Notes under the pieces: model-generated
What the model was told of the DNA's origin: nothing
Seen by the model: only the letters and a program-made list of their open reading frames with translations
The model's database searches: none
Position numbers and translations under genes: made by a program
In this document: piece after piece, positions 45,760 through 55,509 of the stretch
Numbering within the stretch: the first letter of the stretch is position 1
Layout of the letters: every line of letters starts with the position of its first letter
Origin: Thalassoroseus pseudoceratinae
Lineage (GTDB): Bacteria; Planctomycetota; Planctomycetia; Planctomycetales; Planctomycetaceae
Length of the DNA: 64,000 bases
NCBI RefSeq assembly: GCF_011634775.1
Contig: NZ_JAALXT010000004.1
Coordinates: forward strand, 124,001-188,000
Direction: 5' to 3'

Positions 45760-47931
45760 ATGACCGAGAACCTCGAAGGCATCATTGAACGCGTGACATT
45801 CCACAATCCGGATAACGGGTTCGCGGTGCTACGCGTGCGTGTGGAGGGCGCGAGTGAACCGGTCACAGTGGTCGGCAATGTGACGCTGGCATCGGCCGGC
45901 GAGCAAATCGAAGCCGTCGGAAATTGGGTGAACAACCGCGATCACGGGCGGCAATTCCAATCCCAAGAATTGCGAACCATCACCCCGACAACGAAGGAAG
46001 GCATCGAGAAGTTTCTTGGTTCGGGAGCCGTTCGTGGCGTCGGACCGAAACTGGCCGCTCGAATTGTCTCGCTGTACGAAGACCGCACGCTGGACATTCT
46101 CGACAACTACCCGGAGATGCTGGCTCACCTGCGCGGAATCGGAGCGGAACGAGCCCGCCGCATCCGTGAGAGTTGGCAGGAATCGCGGCAAGTCCGCAAA
46201 ATTCTATTATTCCTCCACGCACACGGCATTGGAGCCGCCCGTGCCACCCGCATCTATCGCACGTACGGTGAAGACGCGATTGATTTGATCCGCGAAAATC
46301 CCTACCGATTAGCGGACGACATCCACGGGATCGGCTTCAAGACCGCTGACGATCTCGCAGCCAAGTTGGGTTTGGAGCGGAATTCTCCACACCGAGCGAG
46401 AGCTGCCGTGCGATACGTGCTCGCGCAATTCTCCACTCAAGGACACGTCGGATGTCCCGAAAGCGAGGTCATCGAAGGAACCGACCAACTGATTTCCATC
46501 GGCTATCAGATCGTGCAGGATGCGATCCAATTCGAGATTGGCGAAGATCGCCTCGTTCGAGAGACACACGCCGGTGATCCATGGTTGTTTCTCACGCCGT
46601 TGTACCGTGCGGAAGTTGGGTTGGCGGAATCCGTTCACCGATTGCTCGAGAACCCACTGCCGTTGCCAATCTCGACGCAGCAAATCGAAACCCAACTCGA
46701 AGATGTCGAGGAAACACTCGGGATTGAATTGGCCGACGCCCAACGCGACGCGATTCATTTGGCACTCAGCAACCGATTGACCGTCATCACCGGCGGCCCT
46801 GGGGTTGGGAAGACAACTCTGGTGCGGAGCCTGCTTGAAATCGCAGAACAGAACGAACTCGAATGCGTGTTGGCGGCTCCCACCGGACGAGCCGCTCGAC
46901 GTTTGACAGAAACCAGCGGACGCCCCGCAAGCACGGTTCACCGGTTGCTCGGATACGATCCCGCACGCGGTGGAGCCACACACAACCGGGACAATCCGCT
47001 CGAAGGCGATTTATTCGTGTTGGACGAAGTCTCGATGGTCGATGTCCTGCTTGGCAACCGATTCCTCGCCGCAATCCCGGAAGACGCCTCGGTGGTGCTG
47101 GTTGGAGATGTCGATCAACTTCCGTCTGTGGGTCCCGGAACGGTGTTGGGTGACTTGATTCAGTCGGGCGTGGTGCCGTCGGTTCGTCTGACGAAAATCT
47201 TTCGGCAGGCGGAGTCCAGCCAAATCGTCACAGCGGCCTACGCGGTTCACCAAGGGCAACTCCCCCCACTGAAACCGCCGAAGTCCGACTTGAGTGACTT
47301 CTATTTCACTCCGTGCGAAGACCCCGAGTCCGTGCGGCAGATGATTGTCCGTCTCATCACCGAACGCATTCCCGAACGATTTGGACTCGATCCCCGCCAA
47401 GACGTGCAAGTGCTCACCCCCATGAACCGCACGCCGCTCGGAGCGCGAGCACTCAATGAACTGTTGCAGACGACGCTCAATCCGGCATCCAAGACCAAAG
47501 CCGAAGCCGAGCGGTTCGGGCAGACGTTCCGTGTGGGGGACCGTGTGCTGCAAACGGTCAACAATTACAACCGCGGCGTGTTCAACGGAGACTTGGGAAC
47601 GATCACCACAATTGACACGGTTGAACAAGAAGTGATTGTGCGGTTCGACGATGGCGACATCCCGTATGACTTCGCCGCCCTTGATGAACTTCAACTCGCC
47701 TACGCTTTGACGATCCACAAAAGCCAAGGCAGTGAGTATCCAGCCGTGATCATCCCGGTGCACACGCAGCATTTCGTCATGCTTCAGCGGAACTTGCTGT
47801 ACACGGGGATTACTCGGGGTAAGCAGTTGGTAGTTTTGGTGGGTTCTCAGAAGGCGTTGGAAATCGCCGTCAGTCGCCAAAACACCAACGAACGCCACTC
47901 GGCCTTGTGTGCCCGAATTCGGACCAGATGA
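45760..47931 (+). CDS. recD2: RecD2-type superfamily 1B DNA helicase
   Basis: A 723-residue 5'-3' helicase of the RecD2 type that works without RecBC. An N-terminal OB-like region (IIERVTFHNPDNGFAVLRVR) is followed by helix-hairpin-helix repeats (GAVRGVGPKLAARIV, LRGIGAERARRIRES, IHGIGFKTADDLAAKLG) and the helicase core from about 330. Motif I is GGPGVGKTTLVR, motif Ia AAPTGRAARRL, motif II FVLDEVSMVD, motif III VGDVDQLPSVGPG, and motif V/VI ALTIHKSQGSEYPAV and YTGITRGKQLVV. The start at 45760 gives the family's N-terminus; the longer frame adds 35 residues of no recognisable character. Confidence 0.95.
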   Translation: MTENLEGIIERVTFHNPDNGFAVLRVRVEGASEPVTVVGNVTLASAGEQIEAVGNWVNNRDHGRQFQSQELRTITPTTKEGIEKFLGSGAVRGVGPKLAARIVSLYEDRTLDILDNYPEMLAHLRGIGAERARRIRESWQESRQVRKILLFLHAHGIGAARATRIYRTYGEDAIDLIRENPYRLADDIHGIGFKTADDLAAKLGLERNSPHRARAAVRYVLAQFSTQGHVGCPESEVIEGTDQLISIGYQIVQDAIQFEIGEDRLVRETHAGDPWLFLTPLYRAEVGLAESVHRLLENPLPLPISTQQIETQLEDVEETLGIELADAQRDAIHLALSNRLTVITGGPGVGKTTLVRSLLEIAEQNELECVLAAPTGRAARRLTETSGRPASTVHRLLGYDPARGGATHNRDNPLEGDLFVLDEVSMVDVLLGNRFLAAIPEDASVVLVGDVDQLPSVGPGTVLGDLIQSGVVPSVRLTKIFRQAESSQIVTAAYAVHQGQLPPLKPPKSDLSDFYFTPCEDPESVRQMIVRLITERIPERFGLDPRQDVQVLTPMNRTPLGARALNELLQTTLNPASKTKAEAERFGQTFRVGDRVLQTVNNYNRGVFNGDLGTITTIDTVEQEVIVRFDDGDIPYDFAALDELQLAYALTIHKSQGSEYPAVIIPVHTQHFVMLQRNLLYTGITRGKQLVVLVGSQKALEIAVSRQNTNERHSALCARIRTR

Positions 47932-47939
47932 TGCAACGC

Positions 47940-47971
47940 AAAAACCCTCGCCGCAGATCAAGCGACGAGGG
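47940..47971 (-). terminator. Rho-independent terminator of the Cys-rich operon
   Basis: On the minus strand CCCTCGTCGC pairs with GCGGCGAGGG (one G-T pair) around a seven-base loop, followed by TTTTT. It lies 36 bases after the stop of the Cys-Cys repeat gene and convergent to recD2. Confidence 0.85.
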
Positions 47972-48006
47972 CCGTTCATTCAATCAGATTTCAAAGCCAA
48001 ATCGGC

Positions 48007-48399
48007 TTAAGAGTCGCAGCAAGCTAAGTTGAGATCACAACATTCGCCGCCGGTCTGACAGCAATCCTGGTCGCCATCGCAGCAGGGCAGGTCCAGCACA
48101 CAGCATTCCGCGGAACGGTCCGGTGTGCAGCAGGCATTCGCGGTTGCTGCGACGGTCTCGGTTTTCAATGCCGAGTCACTGCAACACGCTAACTGTTCAA
48201 CGCAGCAACTCTCGCCGGTCTCACAGCAATCTTGGCCGTCATCACAGCAGGGCAGGTCTAACACGCAGCATTCAGCCGACCGATCGGGTTCGCAGCAGTC
48301 CCGTTGGGAAGACTGTTCTACCGTTTGGTTGCCGGTCATGAACCCCGTGAAAGCTAGACCGGTAGCCGCAATTGAAGTCGCAACGATTTTGAACAACAT
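48007..48399 (-). CDS. Secreted Cys-Cys tandem-repeat protein
   Basis: A 130-residue exported protein of unknown function. GGAG lies 8 bases before the ATG at 48399, and the resulting N-terminus (MLFKIVATSIAATGLAFTGF) is a signal peptide or anchor. The mature part is two near-identical blocks, starting near residues 35 and 93. Each has six adjacent cysteine pairs, including AECCVLDLPCC in both and QDCC / CC endings (EQLACC and LNLACC). In total 24 cysteines, all in CC pairs. There are no histidines and few aromatics; the chain is strongly acidic. Metal or metal-sulfur binding, or a dense disulfide scaffold, are both possible. It is the second gene of a two-gene operon with another Cys-rich protein. 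Confidence 0.85.
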   Translation of the reverse strand: MLFKIVATSIAATGLAFTGFMTGNQTVEQSSQRDCCEPDRSAECCVLDLPCCDDGQDCCETGESCCVEQLACCSDSALKTETVAATANACCTPDRSAECCVLDLPCCDGDQDCCQTGGECCDLNLACCDS

Positions 48400-48501
48400 A
48401 GAATTCTCCAATGGATGTTTCGATGTCCTGTCATCGCCACGCGATAACAGAAATGGTTTTCGAAGATCAAAAACAGGAATCAAAAACTGTTTTTGACCGG
48501 C

Positions 48502-48879
48502 TCAACAGAGCCACACACACTGAAGCACATGAGACCTCGGCCCGGATTGAAGGACGGGACCGATGGCATTGACGGGATGATCGTCACCACGCCCCGGCGT
48601 ATCCAAACTGACCGACACAAACGCGACATCGGTGACGGAATCGACCAGAACCGTCGAATCCTGTGGGACGGTCGCATCGTGAATGCAACAACAATCCGAA
48701 TCAGGCAGCACCGGCTGATCATCGGACGTTGGTTGCGATGAATCGTGGCGACAGCAAGACGCCTGACCAACCAATTCCGAAGAGGTTTCGCTCACCGTCG
48801 GCACGCAACACCACCCCGCAGGCATTCCCATCAGGAACGCCAACACGAAGATCGTCACTCGGCCGACAATGGTTCTCAT
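48502..48879 (-). CDS. Secreted Cys/His-containing small protein
   Basis: A 125-residue protein that starts MRTIVGRVTIFVLAFLMGMP, a signal peptide ending near AGWCC. The mature part has cysteine clusters GWCC, SCCRHDS and DCCCIHD, the latter two with a His two residues on; a third cluster is near the end (LQCVWLC). No family recognised; I would expect metal binding. The ATG at 48879 is used because the longer frame upstream to 49074 lacks a signal peptide at its start. The gene lies 102 bases before the Cys-Cys repeat gene and is probably its operon partner. A small palindrome (CTACGTAG) lies just before its start. Confidence 0.7.
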   Translation of the reverse strand: MRTIVGRVTIFVLAFLMGMPAGWCCVPTVSETSSELVGQASCCRHDSSQPTSDDQPVLPDSDCCCIHDATVPQDSTVLVDSVTDVAFVSVSLDTPGRGDDHPVNAIGPVLQSGPRSHVLQCVWLC

Positions 48880-48881
48880 AC

Positions 48882-48901
48882 TCAGTACTACGTAGATTGA
48901 G
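48882..48901. promoter_or_regulatory. Palindrome before the Cys-rich operon
   Basis: CTACGTAG (48888-48895), overlapping AGTACT, lies 9-16 bases before the ATG of the first Cys-rich gene. CTCA and TGAG flank it. It could be an operator for a dyad-binding repressor, but it also overlaps the ribosome-binding region and could be chance. Confidence 0.3.
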
Positions 48902-49151
48902 CAGTGATCGTTGGAAGTTTTTGAGAGTTGCAAACAATTTTCGCTTGTACCAGCGTCGCAACAATCCCCGATTTGGTCAAGAGAAAGTTTTCGACGGCCA
49001 GACAATTGAGAGTGCCGCCTCGTCAAAATCGACGGTCTTTCCTTTGAAACCGGTAGTTCGCTGGCTTCGTGCAAAATTGCAGTTTCTTTTCCACTCCGTT
49101 AGCATATCCGGAACCCACACTTCTTTGCTGGCTGCTTGAGGATACACCCTG

Positions 49152-50462
49152 ATGGCTTACTTCCCCGACGTTGATACCATTCCGTTTGAAGGCCCTGGAA
49201 CGAAGAATCGGTTAGCGTTTCGGCATTATGATCCGTCGGCGACCATCGAAGGCCAGTCGATGAAGGATCTCATGCGGTTCAGCGTCGCGTATTGGCACAC
49301 GTTCCGCGGAACCGGGAGTGATCCGTTTGGCGGCGGCACGTTGCAACGCCCCTGGGATGACGGGTCGGATTCAGTGGAGAACGCCTTGAAGCGTGTCGAT
49401 GTCGCTTTCGAATTCATGCAGAAACTCGGAGCACCGTACTACTGTTTCCACGATCGCGACGTGTCGCCGGAAGGGGCATCGTTGGCTGAATCGCACAAGA
49501 ACTTCGATGTCATCGCCAAACGTCTCAAAGAACAACAAGACGCAACCGGCATCAAGCTATTGTGGGGAACGGCGAATTTGTTTTCGCACCCCCGCTACAT
49601 GCACGGAGCAGCTACCAGTTGCAACGCGGATGTGTTCGCCTACTCGGCCGCCGAGGTGAAGAAGGCCATCGAAATCACCCATGAACTTGGTGGCGAAAAC
49701 TACGTGTTCTGGGGCGGTCGCGAAGGCTACATGAATCTGTTCAACACGAACATGAAACGGGAACTCGATCACCTCGCGAGATTCATGCACATGGCAGTTG
49801 ATCATGCCAAGTCGATCGGCTTTACCGGTCAGTTTCTCTTTGAACCCAAACCGAAGGAACCGACCAAACATCAATACGACTTTGACGCCGCCGCTTGCCT
49901 GAACTTCTTGCGTGCCAATGACTTGATGGATCACGTCAAGTTGAACATCGAAACGAATCACGCCACGCTCGCCGGTCATACCATGATGCACGAGTTGGAA
50001 TACGCTCGCATCCAAAACGCTCTCGGTAGCATCGATGCCAACACGGGCGACTTGCTGCTCGGTTGGGACACCGATCAATTCCCGACCGATATCTACCTAA
50101 CCACACAATGCATGCTCGTCATTTTGGAGCAGGGCGGTTTGGCTCCGGGGGGAATCAACTTCGACGCCAAAGTTCGCCGAGAAAGTTTCGAGCCGATTGA
50201 TTTGTTCCACGCCCACATCGGCGGAATGGACGCCTTCGCACGCGGAGCCAAAATTGCGGCGGCGATCCGGGCGGACGGGGCACTCACGGATATCGTCAAG
50301 AATCGCTATCGCAGCTACGACGATGGCATCGGTGCCAAGATTGAAGCCGGTACGGTGTCGTTCGCGGATCTCGAAAAGTACATGCTCGAGAAAGGCGAAG
50401 CGGATGCAAATGAATCTGGTCGTCAGGAAATGATCGAAAACCTGATCAATGATTATTTGTAG
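49152..50462 (+). CDS. xylA: Xylose isomerase
   Basis: Converts D-xylose to D-xylulose (and D-glucose to D-fructose). The 436-residue length fits class II xylose isomerase. The catalytic His is in [13 protein letters not shown], and the metal-ligand residues are in [52 protein letters not shown] and [38 protein letters not shown]-type sequence near the end is also family-typical. GAGGA lies 9 bases before the ATG. It converges on the GT9 gene with 6 bases between stops. No xylulokinase or transporter is nearby. Confidence 0.96.
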   Translation: MAYFPDVDTIPFEGPGTKNRLAFRHYDPSATIEGQSMKDLMRFSVAYWHTFRGTGSDPFGGGTLQRPWDDGSDSVENALKRVDVAFEFMQKLGAPYYCFHDRDVSPEGASLAESHKNFDVIAKRLKEQQDATGIKLLWGTANLFSHPRYMHGAATSCNADVFAYSAAEVKKAIEITHELGGENYVFWGGREGYMNLFNTNMKRELDHLARFMHMAVDHAKSIGFTGQFLFEPKPKEPTKHQYDFDAAACLNFLRANDLMDHVKLNIETNHATLAGHTMMHELEYARIQNALGSIDANTGDLLLGWDTDQFPTDIYLTTQCMLVILEQGGLAPGGINFDAKVRRESFEPIDLFHAHIGGMDAFARGAKIAAAIRADGALTDIVKNRYRSYDDGIGAKIEAGTVSFADLEKYMLEKGEADANESGRQEMIENLINDYL

Positions 50463-50468
50463 GATTCA

Positions 50469-51557
50469 TCACGCGGCTTGAGACGAGGACAACTCCCGTT
50501 CGACGACCATCTGAACGGCTTGCCAAACGCGTTGGGTTTCCAATTCGTTGAAGCAAGCCAGATGGTCGGCACCGCTGTGTGGGCATTTCTTGCGATAGCT
50601 GCCGGCACAGGGGACACGTGTTGCAACCAAGGCGTGTTGCGTTCCCGGCGGTCCCGATTGGACCGGGTCGGTGCACGTGAATGCCGCCACGACCGGTGTG
50701 CCCATTGCAGCAGCCAAATGCATCGGTCCGGAATCGTTGGCAAGAACCACCGTCGCGGATTCCAACACTCCAGCCAATTGTCGCAGTGATGTCTTCCCGG
50801 CTAAGTTCACCACTTCGGTCGATGCGACAAATCGCTGGAGACTTGTTTCGACTTGGGAGGCGAGTTCCACTTCATCGGGGCTGCCGACGACGACAATGCT
50901 CAGATCCCACTGACGCACCGCGTTCGCGGCCACATGAGCGAAACGCTCCGCTGGCCATCGCTTTGTCATCCATTTGGCACCGGGAGCAATTACCAGTCGC
51001 GGCGAAGTCGCCCGGACCAACGCATTCTCGATCCAGTCTCGATCATCGGCCGTGATCGCGATTTTCGGAGCCAATTTGGTGGCATCACACCCCAACGCGG
51101 TCGCAACATTTTGATAGCGAACCTGTGCAGACACATCGCGAGCGGTTCCGGGTAGTGTGAGATGACACGCCCGATGCGCTCCCTCACGGGCGGTTTCCAT
51201 GCCAAGTCGTAACGGTGCCCGACTCGCCCACGTCATGATCCCCGTGCGGATCAGTCCCTGCAAATCCAAAACGAGATCGAAATGAGCCCGCCGGATTTCA
51301 CCAAGCAATTCCAATTGCGACCGCCAATTACCACGACGGTGAAAGGAAATCGTCCGCTCGAGATCCGGATGACCTTCCAAGAGATTCCGCAGACCATGGG
51401 CAATGACCCAAGAAACGGTCGCCTCCGGAAACCGATGCCGAAGGGCGGGTAAGATCGGCAATGTCTGCACGATATCCCCGAGCGCACTCGGCTTGATGAT
51501 ACCGATCCGCTTCGCGTCGATATGTGGAAGATCGGGGAGCGAAATCCGTTTTGCCAT
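50469..51557 (-). CDS. Glycosyltransferase family 9 (heptosyltransferase-like)
   Basis: A 362-residue GT-B glycosyltransferase of family GT9, which transfers ADP-heptose to lipopolysaccharide cores. The N-terminus IGIIKPSALGDIVQTLPILP is the GT9 start. FDLVLDLQGLIRTGIM and the C-terminal ANDSGPMHLAAAMGTPVVAAF (binding of the nucleotide sugar) are typical. A cysteine-containing segment (VPCAGSYRKKCPHSG) near the end is unusual but seen in some planctomycete relatives; its role is unknown. The ATG at 51557 is preferred to an upstream one at 51665, which would add a 36-residue extension. Sugar and acceptor cannot be read from the sequence. Confidence 0.9.
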   Translation of the reverse strand: MAKRISLPDLPHIDAKRIGIIKPSALGDIVQTLPILPALRHRFPEATVSWVIAHGLRNLLEGHPDLERTISFHRRGNWRSQLELLGEIRRAHFDLVLDLQGLIRTGIMTWASRAPLRLGMETAREGAHRACHLTLPGTARDVSAQVRYQNVATALGCDATKLAPKIAITADDRDWIENALVRATSPRLVIAPGAKWMTKRWPAERFAHVAANAVRQWDLSIVVVGSPDEVELASQVETSLQRFVASTEVVNLAGKTSLRQLAGVLESATVVLANDSGPMHLAAAMGTPVVAAFTCTDPVQSGPPGTQHALVATRVPCAGSYRKKCPHSGADHLACFNELETQRVWQAVQMVVERELSSSQAA

Positions 51558-51720
51558 GAAAAAGCCTGAATCCGTGGCCGCGATTTGGTCGGGGAATATA
51601 CAGTGGAACCGGTCCGTCGGACAAGAGGAGTTCGAGAGACAAGTAGGCCGGGCACCGCGAATCACTCTCGACCCACCATCTCAATTTTGCCCGCCGTCTT
51701 CGGCATAGAGACGCCGCACG

Positions 51721-52371
51721 TCACTCCACCTGCATATCGCCATCGATCTCTGCGATGAATCGCACGATTTGCCGGATGGCATTCTTGTAATTCTGCTCGA
51801 CAGTGCGATCGGAGTTCTTTCCCGGTTGGAAACTGTGATCGCCGTCGGGTAGCCAATGCGTTCGGACTGTGTCGGCGAGTGCGTAACCATCGACTTCCGT
51901 CTTGTCACCGAACTTATCACGTGTTCCTTGCAGAATCAGCGTGGGCGTTTGGATGTCCTGCAAGTGCTCGATTCGCAACTTGTCCGGTTTACCACTCGGG
52001 TGAAACGGGTATCCTAAGCAGACCAATCCAGCCACTTGGAATTCGTCCGCCACTAGCGATGCGATCCGTCCCCCCATGGACTTTCCACCGATGATAAGAC
52101 GTTCATTCCCAAGGGATTCGATCACCAACTTCCAAGTTTCTCGCAAGACCGCTTCCCGATCCGGCGGACGTTTGCGACCGGTGCGTCCGCGTTCAGCCAT
52201 ATACGGAAACTCAAAGCGAACCACTTGGAAACCCTTGTCCGCGAGCCCTTCCGCGAAGGAGTCCATGAAGCGATTGGACATGCTCGCCCCCGCTCCGTGG
52301 GCCAAGGCAATTGTCCATTTTGCCTTCTTCGGGCCGTTTTTCAGCAACACCGGCGTGGTCTGGCCAGACAT
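51721..52371 (-). CDS. Alpha/beta hydrolase, KANL3/Tex30 dienelactone-hydrolase-like family
   Basis: A 216-residue cytoplasmic hydrolase-fold protein. The nucleophile elbow is GGKSMGGR near residue 95, where Ser is in G-K-S-M-G-G. HGAGASMSNRFM near the N-terminus forms the oxyanion region, PTLILQGTRDKFGD carries the acid, and GDHSFQ carries the His. This set of motifs is that of the Tex30/KANL3 subgroup. Substrate unknown. The ATG at 52371 fits the family's start; a longer frame begins at 52443. It follows the HD-GYP gene's end at 52477 with 105 bases between. Confidence 0.85.
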   Translation of the reverse strand: MSGQTTPVLLKNGPKKAKWTIALAHGAGASMSNRFMDSFAEGLADKGFQVVRFEFPYMAERGRTGRKRPPDREAVLRETWKLVIESLGNERLIIGGKSMGGRIASLVADEFQVAGLVCLGYPFHPSGKPDKLRIEHLQDIQTPTLILQGTRDKFGDKTEVDGYALADTVRTHWLPDGDHSFQPGKNSDRTVEQNYKNAIRQIVRFIAEIDGDMQVE

Positions 52372-52476
52372 TTCGAATCCGTAACGATCGAGACAAGTGC
52401 GTAATCCGAGGCGATGATAACGGCTCGAGAGTCGCAAGACCAAGCCCAGACTGAATTCGATCGCCAGGGAACTGAC

Positions 52477-53682
52477 TTAGTCCATCAACTTGTCTTGAAC
52501 CGCGATGATGTCATCGATTCTTCGAAAGAATGCATCGAGAATCGTGCCATCGAAATGGCAATCGCGGCCCTCTTCGAGAATCGCCAGGCACTTCTCGCGT
52601 GGGAAGGCTTCCTTGTAGGGTCGTTCGCTGCTCAAAGCGTCAAAGACGTCTGCCACAGCCGTGATTCGACCTTCGATCGGAATGTCTTCACCCGACAACC
52701 CCCGTGGATACCCGGATCCATCCCATCGCTCGTGGTGCGTTTGGGCAATGATCGATGCCATTCGGAGAATCGAAGATCGGGGCGAGTCACTCGATTTACT
52801 CTCGCAGGTCCCTGGTGGCAACGCGGTCTGCCGATCGTCGGCCGGTTCGATGATGTACTGACCAAACTGGGTGTGGTTCTGCATCTTCCGGAACTCTTCC
52901 GGCTCCAATTTGCCCGGTTTCAGCAAAATGGAATCCGTGATGCCGATCTTTCCGACATCATGGAGCTGGGCTGCCAACTCGATCTGCTCGACATATGCCG
53001 GCGAAAAGCCCAATTCGCTGGCGATGATCCCCGCATATTTTCCGACACGAATCACGTGTTGGCCGGTGTCGTCGTCTCGATACTCAGCCGCACGAGCCAA
53101 TGCGGCGATGACGTCTCGTCGAGAGGCTTCCAACTGAGCCGTCTTTTTGCGAACCTCGCATTCCAATTCGATCGAATACCGCTCTAATTGATCGCGATGC
53201 GCTTTCGCCGCCAACACATTCCGAATTCGCGGAACAAGTTCAGTTGGCTCGATCGGCTTCGCCATGAAATCCGCAGCGCCCAGTTGAAGCGCTTTGGCTT
53301 TGATTCCAGCGTCGTTGGCGGCCGTCAGGATAATCACAGGAATCTGGCGAAGTCGCTCATCTTGAGAGATCGCCTCCAGAATCTCCAGCCCGCTCACTTC
53401 GGGCATCATGATATCCAGCAAGAGCACATCAGGTTCGGCGCGGCTGAACATGTCCAAAGCCTGAACAGATTTGCTCGTTGTGACGAAATCTCCGTATCCT
53501 TCGGCCAGCAAGAGTTTGCGGACAACTAGAATGTTGTACGGCTCATCGTCGACGATCATGATCTTCGACTTCTTGATCACTTCATCCTGAGGACTCGCGA
53601 ATCCTCGACGCGTCTCGGTAGTCGATGCTGATTTGGAGTTGGTAGATGTTGTCACGGCATGAACCAGTCGCGATATTTCCAT
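52477..53682 (-). CDS. Response regulator with HD-GYP phosphodiesterase domain
   Basis: A 401-residue RpfG-type protein. The receiver domain (about 35-155) has the acidic patch VDDEP, phospho-acceptor Asp in LLLDIMMPEVSG and Lys in FMAKPIEP. A coiled linker leads to the HD-GYP domain (about 200-395): AAQLHDVGKIGI, HHERWDGSGYPRGLSGEDIP, and RITAVADVFDALSS are all complete, so cyclic-di-GMP phosphodiesterase activity is plausible. About 25-30 residues after HDVGK there is a non-conserved insertion (DDRQTALPPGTCESKSSDSP). AAGG lies 8 bases before the ATG at 53682; the upstream open frame is rejected as non-conserved. No sensor kinase is adjacent. Confidence 0.92.
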   Translation of the reverse strand: MEISRLVHAVTTSTNSKSASTTETRRGFASPQDEVIKKSKIMIVDDEPYNILVVRKLLLAEGYGDFVTTSKSVQALDMFSRAEPDVLLLDIMMPEVSGLEILEAISQDERLRQIPVIILTAANDAGIKAKALQLGAADFMAKPIEPTELVPRIRNVLAAKAHRDQLERYSIELECEVRKKTAQLEASRRDVIAALARAAEYRDDDTGQHVIRVGKYAGIIASELGFSPAYVEQIELAAQLHDVGKIGITDSILLKPGKLEPEEFRKMQNHTQFGQYIIEPADDRQTALPPGTCESKSSDSPRSSILRMASIIAQTHHERWDGSGYPRGLSGEDIPIEGRITAVADVFDALSSERPYKEAFPREKCLAILEEGRDCHFDGTILDAFFRRIDDIIAVQDKLMD

Positions 53683-53991
53683 CGAGGGCACCTTACGCAT
53701 CTGCGGCGTTGTCGTTTGAGTCGAGGAGGCATTTCGACCAACAGTTGTCCCGGTACAGATTCGAAGAAGATCACCGAACAACCGTAGTTTAGAAGTGGCA
53801 CGGCTATTGGAAATAAATCGGCAGGTTGACCAAGCGATTGACAAGTGATCGGTTAAAAGTCCTGTTATGCGACTTGAAATGATGAATCCATGTTCGCACA
53901 AACCCGTCAACGAGTGTTGTCACTGATTTCTCGCCTCTCTAAGATGGTAGATTCACGGTGGTCGGAAATTTGAAGACGAACGAGGTTCGGC
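53683..53991. other. Divergent intergenic region between HD-GYP and ffh genes
   Basis: About 310 bases. It holds the promoters of both genes; the region near 53800-53850 is AT-rich. No hairpin or operator is convincing, and no SRP RNA is visible. Confidence 0.4.
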
Positions 53992-55509
53992 ATGTTTGAT
54001 GGAATTTCGAAGGGCATTCGCGGGGCGCTGTCCTTCATGGATCGCGGTCGGCTGACCGAAACGAACATCCAGGAAGGGATGCAGCAAGTCCGGCAAGCCT
54101 TGCTGGAAGCCGACGTCAATTACGACGTTGCCAACGATTTTGTCGAACGTGTCACGCAGCAGGCCATCGGTGCGCAAAGCGTTAAAACCGTTAAACCGAG
54201 CCAATACGTCGTAAAAATCGTTTACGACGAACTGACCCGGCTCATGGGCGGCGAACCCGATGCTGAACAAATCGAGCCCAAAACCGTCGCCACCCAACTC
54301 GGTCTGAAACGTGATGGCGTAACCGTCATCATGATGTGCGGGCTACAAGGGTCCGGGAAAACCACCACCTGCGGAAAACTCGCCCGCTTGCTCAAAGAGG
54401 GGGGCTACGAGCCAATGCTCGTCGCGGCGGACTTGCAGCGTCCGGCGGCGATCGAGCAGTTGAAAGTCATCGGCGGACAGCTGGGTGTGCCGGTGTACTC
54501 GGAAGAACCGTCCAAAAGCACACCGGTGAAAGTCTGCAACAACGGCCTGAAAGAAGCCAAGAAGGCCGGTAATGTCCGCGTGCTGATTCTCGACACCGCC
54601 GGTCGATTGCACGTTGACGACGCACTCATGAAAGAGTTGCAGCAGATCGACAACCAGTGCAACCCCGACCAAGCACTGCTCGTCTGTGACGCGATGACCG
54701 GGCAAGACGCGGTCAACTCGGCGAAAGCCTTCAACGATTCCTTGGTGCTCGATGGGGTCGTGCTCACAAAGCTCGATGGTGACACCCGCGGTGGGGCGGC
54801 ACTCTCCATCAAGGAAGTTGCGGATGTCCCGATTAAGTTTATTGGTGTCGGCGAGCAACTTGACAAGCTCGAACATTTCCACCCCGACCGGATGGCCCAA
54901 CGTATCCTGGGCATGGGCGATGTCCTCACGCTGATCGAAGATGCGCAAGAGAAGCTCGATCAGGAGGAAATGCTCAAAGCCCAAGAGGAGATGGAGAAGG
55001 GCAAATTCACGCTGGAAACGTTCCAGAAGACCATGCACCAGATCAAACGCATGGGGCCGATGAAGCAGATCATGAAAATGATTCCTGGCATGGGCGATAT
55101 GATGGGGGCCATGGACGACATGAACCCCGAGGAGGATCTCAAACGCATCGACGGCATCATTAACTCAATGACGCCCGAAGAACGCAAGAATCCCGACGCC
55201 ATCGACCGCAGCCGTCGAGCCCGTATTGCAATGGGGAGTGGCGTCGATCCCGCCGACGTCAACAAGATGCTCAAGGACTTCAAAGGCATGTCCGGCATGA
55301 TGTCCGCGGTTGCCGGCGAAAAGAACCCGATGAAGCGATTCAAACGGGTCCAAGAAATGGCCAAGGGCGGGATGCTCGACCCGAACGCTCAAGTGAAAAA
55401 AGAGAAACAACGCAGCAAACGCGGCCCCCAAGACACCGCCAAACTCCGCGAAGACAAAAAGAAAAAACGCAAAGAAGCCAAGAAGAAACGCAAAAAGAAC
55501 CGCAAATAG
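53992..55509 (+). CDS. ffh: Signal recognition particle protein Ffh
   Basis: GTPase that recognises signal peptides co-translationally and docks with FtsY. The 505-residue protein has the N domain (about 1-90), G domain with [38 protein letters not shown], and the Met-rich M domain from about 330 with [14 protein letters not shown] and [17 protein letters not shown]. The extra C-terminal tail (about 470-505) is almost pure Lys and Arg with [16 protein letters not shown], longer than in Escherichia coli. GAGG lies 6 bases before the ATG. Confidence 0.97.
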   Translation: MFDGISKGIRGALSFMDRGRLTETNIQEGMQQVRQALLEADVNYDVANDFVERVTQQAIGAQSVKTVKPSQYVVKIVYDELTRLMGGEPDAEQIEPKTVATQLGLKRDGVTVIMMCGLQGSGKTTTCGKLARLLKEGGYEPMLVAADLQRPAAIEQLKVIGGQLGVPVYSEEPSKSTPVKVCNNGLKEAKKAGNVRVLILDTAGRLHVDDALMKELQQIDNQCNPDQALLVCDAMTGQDAVNSAKAFNDSLVLDGVVLTKLDGDTRGGAALSIKEVADVPIKFIGVGEQLDKLEHFHPDRMAQRILGMGDVLTLIEDAQEKLDQEEMLKAQEEMEKGKFTLETFQKTMHQIKRMGPMKQIMKMIPGMGDMMGAMDDMNPEEDLKRIDGIINSMTPEERKNPDAIDRSRRARIAMGSGVDPADVNKMLKDFKGMSGMMSAVAGEKNPMKRFKRVQEMAKGGMLDPNAQVKKEKQRSKRGPQDTAKLREDKKKKRKEAKKKRKKNRK

